NCBI GenBank assembly: GCA_052401645.1
Contig: CP198939.1
Location: 1,178,001-1,242,000 of the forward strand
DNA from: Arsenophonus sp052401645
Lineage (GTDB): Bacteria; Pseudomonadota; Gammaproteobacteria; Enterobacterales; Enterobacteriaceae
Direction: 5' to 3'
Length of the DNA: 64,000 nucleotides
Shown: piece after piece, positions 50,879 through 62,119 of the stretch
Position numbering within the stretch: the first letter of the stretch is position 1
How the letters are laid out: every line of letters begins with the position of its first letter
Made by a program: the position numbers and the translations under genes
The notes under the pieces: generated by a model
What the model was told of the DNA's origin: nothing
What the model saw: the letters and a program-made list of their open reading frames with translations, nothing else
Databases searched by the model: none

Positions 50879-52626
50879 ACTTAACCTATAATAATTTTAA
50901 ATTAAAAATAAAAATATGTCAGTATTATATTTTCTAATCATTAACCACTTTATAAAAAAATTAATTATATTGTTCATTTGAATTTTTAATGACACTATTT
51001 TATTAAACTATTTTGAGTTTAATATATCATCAAGAATGATTTTTGCCAATTTTTCTTTTTAAATTACGTTTAATTAATAATTAATAAACTTTTTTATCTT
51101 TAAATATAGATATAATTTACTTGATATTTTTATGTTTATTTAAACTTAAAATTTTTTAAGGTTATTGGTTTATTTATTAAATATTAATATATATAAAATA
51201 TGAAATAATTTCATCTAGAAATTTTTTAATATTAATATAAATATACTCAAAAGTTATTTAAAATAAAATTATGATGATTTAAATATTATGAGTTATAATG
51301 TATATAAATAAATATTATACAATATAATTTTATATTAAAACTATTTCATCTCTTGCTTAATTAAATCAAATTGAATCTAAAATAATTTTATTATTTACTT
51401 AAATAGAAAATGACTAAGTTTAATATTATTTTTTATATTATTTATATATAAATTAAATATGTGGTTGTTTATTTATAAAAAAAAGTTTTAATAAATTTTA
51501 TAGATTTTTTATAATATCATATATATCTATATATAACATAAAATACTTTTTAACTTATTTTAAATATATCAGAAAATTTTATATATTATATATATTTTAT
51601 AATACTTTTATAAATACAAATTTAGCATCTCTATTCAATTTTAGATATTTTATGTTTTTTTTATTTTATTAAGTATTATATAAATAACTATAAATAAATT
51701 ATTTTTCCATAATTTACTTTAAAATAATTTAAGACTCTTGTTATAATGAATTAAAGTAAATAAATTATAATATATCTTATACTAAATAAATATTTTTAAA
51801 TAAGAATTATTATAAAATTTTTAATATATGATTTTTATAGAAAAAATTAATTTTAAGAGATGTTGCTATACATATTTAAATTTTAAATTAAACTAATTAA
51901 ATGCAAGTATTTAATATTATTTATATTATTAACTTTTTTAAGTTATTAAAACAAACTTATAATAAAAAGAATAATTAATAAAAAGTATTAATAAAAATTA
52001 AAGATTTTATTGATAATAATTCATTTATAAGATAGCATACTTTATATAAAATCTATAAATAATTATTAAATATATAAAATTTTATATAAATATCTCATGA
52101 GTATATAAAAATCTTAAATTAATAAATAATTTTAACGTAATAAGAGTAAAAATATTACTTCGTTTAGTTTTTATTATATATAGTGATTTAGAAAATAATC
52201 AATATATATTAAATTAATTACTTATTATTAATTTATTTCATATAAATATACTTATTGGTTTAAAGAATAAATTTAGAATAAAAATATAATATTTATTATA
52301 ATATGGCATTAAAGAAATTAAATAATGATTAAAATATTATATTAGTAATTTATTTATTGATAGATGATACTATAAATTGATATAATATTATATTTTGAAA
52401 TATATTGAAAATATAAAAATAGTATATAAATTTCTTATTTACTATTTTTATATTTATTTATAATAGGTTTATTAATTTAAACAATAAACAGCAAATATAT
52501 TATTTATAAAAAATGTATTGGTTAAATTAATATTTAAAATATAGTACGAAATTAATTTGTATAATTATATACATCGAAATATAACATGCGTTGATATATA
52601 ACTTTTTTTTATTAGAAATAAACAAA

Positions 52627-52649
52627 TAAAAAACTAGCTATTCGCTAGT
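52627..52649 (-). terminator. Orphan intrinsic terminator
   Basis: On the minus strand ACTAGC, loop GAATA, GCTAGT forms a six-pair stem with two G-C pairs, directly followed by TTTTTT. This is canonical for a rho-independent terminator, yet no gene ends here. It may close the candidate transcript described at 52746-52790. Confidence 0.6.
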
Positions 52650-52740
52650 ATTAGCATTAATTAGTATTAGAATTCAATTCAAATAAAAATAAAAGTAATA
52701 TTCAGATTCTTGCAAAAATAAAATAAATCTTAAATAGTAG

Positions 52741-52780
52741 TTAGATCACCATAATGGTTCTGAACCATAGTGGTATCTAA
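52741..52780 (-). ncRNA. Candidate structured RNA or attenuator-like element
   Basis: The segment folds into one long stem: TTAGAT with ATCTAA (52741-52746/52775-52780), ACCA with TGGT (48-51/71-74), and ATGGT with ACCAT around the apex. On the minus strand an ATG at 52788-52790 opens a 14-codon frame that overlaps it, MFYFRYHYGSEPLW then TGA, rich in aromatic residues; about 100 bases further is an intrinsic terminator. This resembles the layout of a leader peptide plus attenuator, but there is no ribosome-binding site and the next gene downstream (serS) is over 1.7 kb away. A fragment of a decayed gene that kept its terminator is equally possible. Confidence 0.3.
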
Positions 52781-55700
52781 AATAAAACATACTGACTGAT
52801 AACGATAATTATTACCATAGTTTTTCAAAAAACTAAAATATTTATGAGATAATTAAACTATAGTGAACAATCTATTTAAAATAACTATCTAAAATAGATA
52901 TATATAAGATTAAGATATAGAATAAATAGAAGTACAAAATATATAGATATATTTTACTGTAAATGTTAATAAATATCATTAGGATAATTTATTTATTTAT
53001 ATTTTAGCGTTTTTATATGAAAATTTATCAAAAAATAATAATATAATGTTTACGTAGTATTTATTTAATAGAAAATTACTAATTAAACACTAAAAATACA
53101 AAGTATTTAATTAAAATTATTAAAAAAAATTTGACTAATTATTATTATAGATTATAAACTAAAATATCTAATAATCTGATGTAAAAATTCGTTTTCTTAA
53201 AAAATGCTTTTTACATATCATTCATAATTACAAATAAAAATGATTATTAGACTCATAATATTGTTATAAAATAGTTAAGATATATTTTTTACTTTCTATT
53301 TATTAAATAATAAATTTACATATTTAAATTTAAAAAACTATTTTAATAAACTAATTACTTTCTGATAAAAGTGTTAAAATATGAATATTTTATAAGTGTA
53401 TTAAATATATTTAAAATTAAATAATTGGCGGATTAGGATTATTTTATATTTTTAAAGAAAAAACTCTAATTATTATTAAATAAGAGAAAATAGAAAACTT
53501 TAAATTAATTTATTAAGTTTTTAATAAAAATATTAATAATTGACTTATATTAACTTTTAAAACTAGAAAAAATAAAAAAAGATATCTTAGAATACACAGT
53601 CTATATTGTAATATTAATTGAAATTATTAAAATATAAATAATTTATATACTATTATTTTAACAAGTACTATTTTTTATCAGATGAATTAATAACTCTATT
53701 CAAAATAGAGAACATTTTCTATTAACCAAAATAATATGGATAAATGAAAACAAAATGTTTATCAAATAGATATAACACTTAACTAATATAAATCTTAAGT
53801 AATAAATATTATATAAAATTTACTATAAATATATCGATCTAGAATCAATGATATTAAGTATTAATTAATACTTTTTGAGCTATAAAAGAAATTATTATCT
53901 CGATTGTTTTAATTTATTAATTATTTTATTGATATATCATTAATATATATTTACTATATAATAAATAATTTATAAAAATCAATTATTAATAAAAGAAATA
54001 TAGATTATATTCTAAATTTATATTTTTTATTATTATAACGCTATTAATATTTTAAATATCTAAATAATGATAATTTTAATACCTATTAGTTAAAAACTAT
54101 CAATCATATTATAATACAGAAGTTAAATAAGATATATTTAAATGAAAATAATTTTATTATTATATAAACTAATGATTATTAATATTATATTTAATAATCT
54201 TTAATGTTTTATTAAAAAATTAACAATTCTTATACTATATAATTACTATATAATTATACAGTATTTAATGATATTAATAAAACTTGTTAAAATAATATTA
54301 GTATACTTTAAAACACATTTATATGAATTTTGATAACATACTAATAAATTAAGATTTTTAATATTTTAAAACATAAAAGTTATTTGATAGATGAATTAAT
54401 ATATAAAATATCTTTATTATTATTTAAATTGTATTAATTAATAAAAGATTTATTGTTTTAAATTTAATGTTTAATATCTTTTTTTATTAAAATGATTATT
54501 TTAAAATATCTAATACATAATCTCTATTATCAAAGATAAGATATCTTATCATATTTTATTTCATTTTTGAATATTGATTAATAATATTTATTTCAAATAT
54601 AGTTTTTGATTTTTATCACTGATTTTTGATATAACTATTATTAATAGTAATTCTTTATCTAGTTAAAAAAAATAATTAATTTTCTGTATCAAAAGAAAGA
54701 ATTTAAGTTTTGTTAATTGAATAAATATTATTATATTTTACTAATAAAATATCATTTTTATTTTACAAATAACAGTAACTATATTTTGCATGATAAATTA
54801 TCTGTTATATTATTTATTTTTTGGTGCTTAACTTGATATTAAAATGTTTGTTATTTATTAACTTTATCAAATATAAAAAATTATATTTATCTAAATTTAA
54901 TTTATATATATTAATAATTAAACAGTTTTATGATTGATAATATTTACTAATATATCTTTTAATTAATATCTTTTATATCTTTAATATTTTTAATTAAAGT
55001 ACTATATAGATCTTCTTAGTATTTAGATTTTATAAGAAAATAGAATATAATCAATGATCTTATTGCTTATAGATTTAATGATTAGTAAAGTTTTAATTTA
55101 TTGATTTCATAAAACAATAAATAATATTTTTTTATTTATAGCTAAAGTCTTACTAATAGTTTATTTTATATGTTTTTACATTGTGTATTATATAAACAAC
55201 AAAGTTAAAATTTAACTAAATTGTAAAAATTAAAATATAAAATATGGTTATATTATGTTTTATTTTGCGATTAACAAATTTTATTATAGATGTATTTTAA
55301 TTTTAAAAGAAGTTTTTCATTACAGATCATCATCTTCAATAATCTTATTCTCTCGAATAAATAATTTATTATGAATTGTTTAAGTAAAAATAATCGAAAC
55401 GATAATAAAAATTATTTATAAATCATCTTAGTATAAGATACTTTATATATTAAAAATTAATACTATATTTTATAAAATATTAAACCTCTATAAAATATAG
55501 ATAAAAAAATATAATATAGATGACTAAATAAAATATTTTTTATTAATATATATTAATTAGATAAAATTTTAAAATAAATTAACTAATAACCTAAATGACG
55601 TTATTAAAAAAAATTGATTAAAAATAAATAAAATAATATGATTAATATATTATATTGAATAATATTTATTTATTTTTAATAAATAAATAAAGTTATTAAT

Positions 55701-56297
55701 CTATATTAATAGAATATATAGAAAAGATAATTAAATTTTTATAATTAATTATGTTTATGTTATCAACACCAATATAATAGCGTTCTATGTTAAATGAATT
55801 TTATAATATGAATTATGAATATATAGTTAAGAAGATATATAAAAAATATTTTAAATTCTAGTAAAATACTGAATCACTAGATTTAGAGTTTAAATATAAA
55901 ATCTACTTAGAATAATTTTTCTAGAAAATAACTTAAAAAAATAAGAATTTATTTAAAATATTGGATAATTTATTTAAAAATAAAATAATCATTATTTAGA
56001 TATATAACTATTTTCATATTACATTATAAGATTTAATTATAGTTACTTTATAAAGATAATTTTATATATAGTATATTTTAGTTTAAAACATTTTGCTAAA
56101 TTTAATTTATATATAAGCTATAATTATTCAATTTATATCTTATTTAAATTTTAAAAAATCAAAGTTTTTATGAAAAATCAAATGATAAATCAATATAAAT
56201 AGAATTTTTTATAAAAAATAAAATATAATTAACTAATAAATAAAATAAAATTAAAAGTTTATTTACCTTTTTCTGCTTTCGAATTTATCCATTAAAG

Positions 56298-56354
56298 ATA
56301 TATAATTCTATTTATATAAAAAAATATTATTTTTTATAATAAATAGAATTATAT
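56298..56354. repeat. Long hairpin, 17-bp perfect arms
   Basis: TATATAATTCTATTTAT (56298-56314) and its exact reverse complement (56338-56354) flank 23 bases that themselves contain TATAAAAAA and TTTTTTATA, so most of the 57 bases can fold into one hairpin. No gene is near. Confidence 0.65.
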
Positions 56355-57168
56355 AATATCTAAAATTATATATATCATATATTTTCTTATATTTTTATTT
56401 AAATTGAATATTCAATAATAGCAAAAAGAAAGAGTTATTTTCTTTTTTGCAATTTAATTAAATTTATTGATAGCGTTATTAATTATTATTATTTTTAATA
56501 AAAAGTATTTTTTAAATTATACTATATTTATTTTTTTATTATTCAAATAACTTATATTCTATCTTCAAAAAAAATTTTATAATATGTTTGTGTGATCATT
56601 AATTATTTTAAGATTAACTAAAATATTAGTAATTTATCTAAATATAAAGATATATAGAAGTTTAATTTAAATATAAAATTAATGCTTGTTGATTTTTTTA
56701 CTATTATTAAAATAATAATTGATATGAATTTATTTAAAAAATAATAAGAATTTACAGTTATTTAAAAGATAAAAAAGATACTTTTATTATCAGAACATAA
56801 AAAATACTATAAAATATTAATAATTTAACTATTTTATTTTTAGCAAAGTATAGAATTATATAATTACTCTCTTTATTTTTAAATATATTAAATTTTATAT
56901 TTTATTAAGAATAGTATATGTATTAAAATATTAATTTTCTATATCTATTTATTTAGGTTTTTAATTTAAACAATAAATCTATTACGTATCCAATAATGAT
57001 ATATTATTATTCTGCTTATTATAAGATAGAATATCTATATATATAATGATAATAATAGTTTATAGTTTATTAAGATAAATTAAAATATGGAAATAATTTA
57101 TCTGTAATTTATATTAATAGAAACAAATACTTTATCTATTATTCAATGGATAAAGTAAATTATAAAAA

Positions 57169-57199
57169 TTATATTTTATTTATAATAAATAAAATATAA
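57169..57199. repeat. Perfect inverted repeat, 15-bp arms
   Basis: TTATATTTTATTTAT and its reverse complement are separated by a single A. It lies about 1.1 kb beyond the iscS stop with no other gene near. Confidence 0.6.
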
Positions 57200-58268
57200 A
57201 CAAATAAACGTTTAACATAAATAATAAATGATATTAGATATATTTTATTCCATTTTAATTTTATTATTTGCTATAGAGTAATAGTAATTAAGTTTATTTA
57301 TAAATATAAATTCATATTGATTATATTATAATAGATTCAAGTGATCGGATATTTATTTTGAAAATAGTTTGAATTAAATTTAATTTATATATATGAACTA
57401 ATATAAAATATTAAAATACTATATTAATATAGTATTAATCATTAAATATATTAAAATACTTAATTATTTATAATTTTTATTATAAATTTATTTTAAAACA
57501 TTTGAATAAATATTATTTAATTTAGATTTTAAGTTATTTTTCTAATTTATTTAGAAAACTGAGTTTTTGGAAATTATCCATTATAATTATTAATCAGTTC
57601 ATTATTTAATTGTTATATATTTTTATAAATATATTTTTATATTTACTAAATAATAAAAATAAAGTTAATTTTTATGTTTAAAAAATAGTTTTAACTCTAT
57701 TTTAATTATGATCATATATATAAAAGTATATTACATTATTTCAGAGATCATTTTAAAAATGATTTAAATAATATTTAAATTGTTAATATTAATAAATATA
57801 AGTTAATTACTTAAGATTAATAAAAATAATTAAATTATTTATTTACAATTTATTTTTAAAAACTCTATGAATAACAACTTTAAAAAATATCTTTATATTA
57901 AAATATATAGAGATTAATATATGTATTTTCTTTAATTATTTTAAAAAATAAATATTTTAATATTTTTTTTAAATTTTATATAAATTTATTATATTATTGA
58001 TATAATTATTAATTAATTACATATAATATACAACTATTAATTATAAAATTTAATATTAAGTATATTTAATTATACATCTATATTATCAATTTTCATTTCG
58101 AAATATAAAATGATATCATCATAAGATAAATATATAATTTATTTAGTTTTTTATTTTTATTTAAGCAATAAATTTTACGTATATTATTTATAATAATCTA
58201 ATTAATTCTAATATATTTAATATAATAAATTACTTTAAATATTTATTAATTTATTAAAATAAGTTAAT

Positions 58269-58292
58269 TTAATATTATTACAATAATATTAA
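58269..58292 (-). terminator. Stem-loop 3' of iscS, possible terminator
   Basis: TTAATATTATT and AATAATATTAA form 11 perfect pairs around a 2-nt loop, 14 bases after the iscS stop. The position suggests transcript termination or 3'-end protection, but the sequence that follows on the minus strand (ATTAACTT) is not a T run. Confidence 0.35.
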
Positions 58293-58306
58293 GTTTATCT
58301 TTTTTA

Positions 58307-59464
58307 TCAATGAGAAATGTTACGGAGTCTACCTATTGCATCATTAATTAACTTAACTGCATAATCGATTTCTTCTTTTGTAGTAAATCTACCAAATGAA
58401 AAACGAATTGAACTATATGCTAATTCATCACTCACTCCTAATGCTCTTAATACATACGAAGGTTCCAGGCTCGTAGATGTACATGCAGAACCTGATGAAA
58501 CAGCTAAATCCTTTAATGCTATCATCAATGATTCGCTTTCTACATAATTAAAACTAACATTAAGAATATGAGGGGCTCCATTTTTTAGATCTCCATTAAG
58601 ATAAATCTCTTTGATATTTTTAATACCGTTCCATAAACGTTGACGTAAAAAATGCAATTTATCAGATTCTACTTGCATTTTTATTTTAGCAATTCTATAA
58701 GCTTCACCCATTCCTACAATTTGGTGTACAGGTAATGTCCCTGAACGCATTCCTCGTTCATGACCGCCACCATGTTGTTGAGCAACAAGTCTAATAGGTG
58801 GTTTATAGCGTATATAAAGTGCACCTATCCCCATTGGTCCATATAGTTTATGTGCTGAAAAAGACATTAAATCAACTTTTAGCTTACTCAAATCAATTGG
58901 CAATTTACCTACTGATTGTGTAGCATCAACATGAAAAATAATACCTAAATTACGACAAAGTTCACCAATAGACTCAATATTTTGAATAATACCAATTTCA
59001 TTATTAACATGCATAATAGAAACCAAAATTGTATCAACACGTATAACCGATTCAAGTTCATTAAAATCAATAAGACCACTATTTTGTGGTGAAAGATAAG
59101 TAACTTTAAAACCTTCACGCTCGAGTTGATGGCAAGTATCTAAAATTGCTTTATGTTCAGTTTTACTAGTAATGATATGTTTACCTTTTTTACTATAAAA
59201 ATTAGCAATACCTTTTAGAGCCAAATTATCTGATTCAGTTGCTCCTGAAGTAAAAATAATCTCACGAGGATCGGCATTAATTAGATCAGCAATTTGGTTT
59301 CGTGCAATATCAACAGCTTCTTCAGCTTTCCAACCAAAACAATGAGAACGTGATGATGGATTACCAAAATTTCCATCTATAGTCATATATTGCATCATTT
59401 TTTCAACAACATAAAAATCGACCGGTGTTGTTGCTGAATAGTCTAAATAAATCGGTAGTTTCAT
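58307..59464 (-). CDS. iscS: Cysteine desulfurase IscS, C-terminally shortened
   Basis: This PLP enzyme removes sulfur from cysteine as an enzyme-bound persulfide and feeds Fe-S assembly and tRNA thiolation. The start MKLPIYLDYSATTPVD aligns with E. coli at residue 1 and has GGAG 11 bases upstream; an in-frame ATG 105 bases earlier adds residues with no family similarity and is not used here. Numbering matches E. coli: His104, the PLP lysine K206 (SFSAHKLYGP) and the catalytic C328 (SSGSACTS) are all present. The protein ends at residue 385 (IGRLRNISH), where E. coli has 404; the missing 19 residues include the tail implicated in IscU binding. iscR and trmJ upstream and iscU downstream are not recognisable. 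It probably still serves TusA-TusE, whose docking site lies elsewhere on IscS. Confidence 0.96.
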   Translation of the reverse strand: MKLPIYLDYSATTPVDFYVVEKMMQYMTIDGNFGNPSSRSHCFGWKAEEAVDIARNQIADLINADPREIIFTSGATESDNLALKGIANFYSKKGKHIITSKTEHKAILDTCHQLEREGFKVTYLSPQNSGLIDFNELESVIRVDTILVSIMHVNNEIGIIQNIESIGELCRNLGIIFHVDATQSVGKLPIDLSKLKVDLMSFSAHKLYGPMGIGALYIRYKPPIRLVAQQHGGGHERGMRSGTLPVHQIVGMGEAYRIAKIKMQVESDKLHFLRQRLWNGIKNIKEIYLNGDLKNGAPHILNVSFNYVESESLMIALKDLAVSSGSACTSTSLEPSYVLRALGVSDELAYSSIRFSFGRFTTKEEIDYAVKLINDAIGRLRNISH

Positions 59465-60882
59465 TAACTGATTAACTCCATAAGATAAAAATATATTATT
59501 TTTTAATTTTCTATTTTCTATATTTTCATAATTATTAATTTTATATATAATTTCGATAATATCGATCATACTAATAAGTAAGTTTTATATTATTCATAAT
59601 ATTGAATTAATGGTTAAATTAGTCTTTTATATTTCTCGATTGTTAATTTATTTTTAAAACTAATTTAACTAAAAAAATTAACAACATAATTAATTAAATC
59701 GTCTTATAACACATAGTGTTAACAAAAAAATATTTTCAATTATAATTCTATTATTTATTTAAATACTATCAAGTTATTTAAATAATTCGATCAATCACAG
59801 AAATAACTTAAATTTATTAATATATTTTTGTTTAAAAACTAAAATAAGTATTTATTATTAAATACTATGAATCATATTATGCATATTTTATTTTTATAAA
59901 ATTTATGAAAGATTACTCTTATTTAATAAATATAAATCAATTTATATTCTAATATATTAGTTAATAACACTAATTTAATGTTTAAATTTAAAATAAGAAT
60001 ATATATATGAATATATATACTAAATTATAAATTTAAATATGAATTCTATAATATATATAAATAATCTAAATATGAAAAAAAATTTTATATTTTAAATCAT
60101 TTTAGTAAAATATTTAACATAGTGATTCACTTAACTATCATTTTATAAAATATTTATAATTAATAATATATCATATAAAACATGGAATTGATTAATTTTG
60201 AAGTACTATTAAATATAATTAACATTACAATTTATTTATGATTTATATTTATGATATATTAAGATATATTAAGAGGTTTTTAAAAGAAGTAAATATAGAG
60301 GATACTTATTTATTTTGATTTTATCTATGTTATATTATATTTTATTATGAATAAAAAATATTTTTTTTCATTATCTTTTGTTTCAACATAAATTTAATAT
60401 TTTATTAAATTGAGTAAATTATTCTTAAAATTAATTGAACTATATTAATAATTTTTATTCATTTTTCTAAAATATTTATTTTAAATATGATAAAATATAA
60501 ATATATCTATTTATCTAAATCATAAGAGCAAAAGATCAAATATTAATTTGATTTTTTAAAGTACTCCATTTTATAATCTTAATTACTAATATTATTATAT
60601 AAAATATAATTATTTCTTAATCTGTTATAATAAATATATTAATTAACTATAAATTAGTTAATTAAATCATTACTACCATACTATTCAGTTCGATAATATT
60701 TACAATAAATAAGATTTTAATAAAAATAAAATGAATATTTTCTAGTATAATTATCTTTATTTTTTATGTTAATGATTAGACTATTGTTTTATTATATTTG
60801 CTACCATAATTTAATAAATCTCTGTTATATAATAAAATTAACTTAATTCTTGTTCTTTAACATTTTTCTATCGGAAATAACT
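59465..60882. other. 1.4-kb spacer at the expected iscR-trmJ site
   Basis: iscS and suhB diverge across 1418 bases. In E. coli this interval contains iscR and trmJ, about 1.4 kb in all. No helix-turn-helix, Fe-S cysteine cluster or SPOUT knot motif can be read; the DNA is A/T-rich with dense stops. With IscR gone, the Fe-S-responsive repression of the isc operon must be lost unless iscR lies elsewhere. Confidence 0.7.
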
Positions 60883-61653
60883 ATGCATCCAATGCTAACT
60901 ATTGCTATACGAGCAGTTCGACAAGCAGGTAATTTTATTACTAAAAGATATGAAAAACCAGATTTTGTTGAAATGATGATAAATGGCCAAGATAATTTTT
61001 TTATAAATTTTGATAAAAAAGTAAAACAAATTATTATTGAAGTTATTAAAAAATCATATCCAACTCATACCATTATTACTGAAGAATATGATAAAATAGT
61101 CGATAGAAAAAAAGCCATCCAATGGATTGTTAATCCATTGGATGGCTTAATAAATTTCACTAAACGGTTACCTCATTTTTCTATCTCTATCGCGGTATAT
61201 AGCAATAACAGTACGGAAATAGCTGTAATTTATAATCCTATGCTAAATGAGTTATTTACTGCCGTTCGTGGTCAAGGAGCTCAATTAAACGGATATCGAC
61301 TTAGACTAAAAAATATAAATGAATTGAATAGTATAATTATTACCAGTAGCTTTCCATTTAAAACTAAACAACATTCACTATATTATATTAAGATTATTAC
61401 TAAGTTAATTAGAAAATCTATTAATTTTCACTGTACTGGTTCAATAGCGCTGGATTTAGCATATGTGGCAGCTGGTCGTATAGATGTTTTTTTTGAAGTT
61501 GATTTCAAACCATTTAAGTTTATAGCTGGAGAATTATTAATTCAGGAAGCTGGAGGCATTATAACTGATTTTGTCGGCGGACATAATTATATATCCTCTG
61601 GAAATATTCTAGCTGGTAGCCCACATATAATAAAAAAAATATATCAAAAATAA
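60883..61653 (+). CDS. suhB: SuhB, IMPase-fold Nus factor with altered metal site
   Basis: This 256-residue protein (E. coli 267) is of the inositol monophosphatase family; in E. coli SuhB also joins the Nus complex on rRNA operons. The ATG at 60883 gives MHPML as in E. coli and has GGA seven bases upstream; an in-frame ATG 33 bases earlier lacks support. Numbering matches E. coli. E67 (TEE) and D87 are kept, but the metal motif DPLDGTTNF reads NPLDGLINF (D84N, T89L) and the WDFAAGE motif reads FKFIAGE (W211F, D212K). Two of the metal ligands are thus gone and phosphatase activity is unlikely. The rest of the fold (PHFSISIAV, RGQGAQLNG, TGSIALDLAYVAAGRID, EAGGIITDF) is well conserved. About 11 C-terminal residues are missing. 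Codons 77-89 contain a perfect 17-bp inverted repeat. Confidence 0.95.
   Translation: MHPMLTIAIRAVRQAGNFITKRYEKPDFVEMMINGQDNFFINFDKKVKQIIIEVIKKSYPTHTIITEEYDKIVDRKKAIQWIVNPLDGLINFTKRLPHFSISIAVYSNNSTEIAVIYNPMLNELFTAVRGQGAQLNGYRLRLKNINELNSIIITSSFPFKTKQHSLYYIKIITKLIRKSINFHCTGSIALDLAYVAAGRIDVFFEVDFKPFKFIAGELLIQEAGGIITDFVGGHNYISSGNILAGSPHIIKKIYQK
61112..61148. repeat. Perfect 17-bp inverted repeat inside suhB
   Basis: AAGCCATCCAATGGATT (61112-61128) is mirrored exactly at 61132-61148 with the 3-nt loop GTT. It contains 7 G/C pairs of 17, much stronger than any other hairpin seen here. It spans codons 77-89, and its right arm encodes the altered metal-binding motif N84-P-L-D-G-L89. Confidence 0.9.
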
Positions 61654-62023
61654 AAAATAAATTTAAAATAATTAGTTTAATACTAAAAAACGTAAATATG
61701 ATAACAATATTACAACACATATTTAATTTGCAAAGCTAATTGAGTGTGATATTTCTTATTTTGAAATTTATCATATTATCTTAATTAATAATTTAAAACC
61801 TCATATTAATTTTTAATTTACTAAAATGAATTTTATTAATATTCACTTAACTTTAATAAAAATATTTTTATAATGTTGTTTGAAGTAAAAATTTTAATAG
61901 AAAAATCATTAAAATATTTTATTTTCTTAATCTATTTTTTAACTTAATATGTAAATTAACATTATTTAATGTAAGTATTAATGAACTTTTATCAAAAAAA
62001 ATCCATTATTATTAATTTAATAA

Positions 62024-62057
62024 GATTAAAATTATAATATATATTATAATTTTAATC
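62024..62057. repeat. 34-nt perfect palindrome 3' of suhB
   Basis: GATTAAAATTATAATAT is followed directly by its reverse complement, with no loop. It lies about 370 bases beyond suhB. Confidence 0.75.
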
Positions 62058-62090
62058 ATTAGATAATAATTTTTATTAAATAAAAATGAA

Positions 62091-62119
62091 ATTATGTAAC
62101 ATTAATAATGTTACATAAT
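62091..62119. repeat. Inverted repeat, 14-bp arms, 1-nt loop
   Basis: ATTATGTAACATTA and its exact reverse complement flank a single A. The arms contain G/C pairs. It is only 34 bases from the preceding 34-nt palindrome. Confidence 0.65.

Larger units (their letters stand above)
50879..58306. other. 7.4-kb AT-rich spacer, serS to iscS
   Basis: No supported gene. Three patches stand out. At 52620-52790 there is a structured, less AT-rich segment with a minus-strand terminator, listed separately. At 55320-55382 there is a short frame that looks like a protein C-terminus. Inverted repeats occur at 56298-56314/56338-56354 (17-bp arms, loop with its own hairpin) and 57169-57183/57185-57199 (15-bp arms, 1-nt loop). 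iscU, which follows iscS in E. coli, should lie at the right end of this stretch and is not recognisable. Confidence 0.7.

Noticed and set aside
59465..59569. N-terminal extension of 35 codons on iscS
   Set aside because: The extension is low-complexity and has no counterpart in IscS; the ATG at 59464 aligns with residue 1 of E. coli IscS and has GGAG upstream.
60850..60882. N-terminal extension of 11 codons on suhB
   Set aside because: The downstream ATG matches the E. coli start MHPML and has a GGA ribosome-binding site at good spacing.
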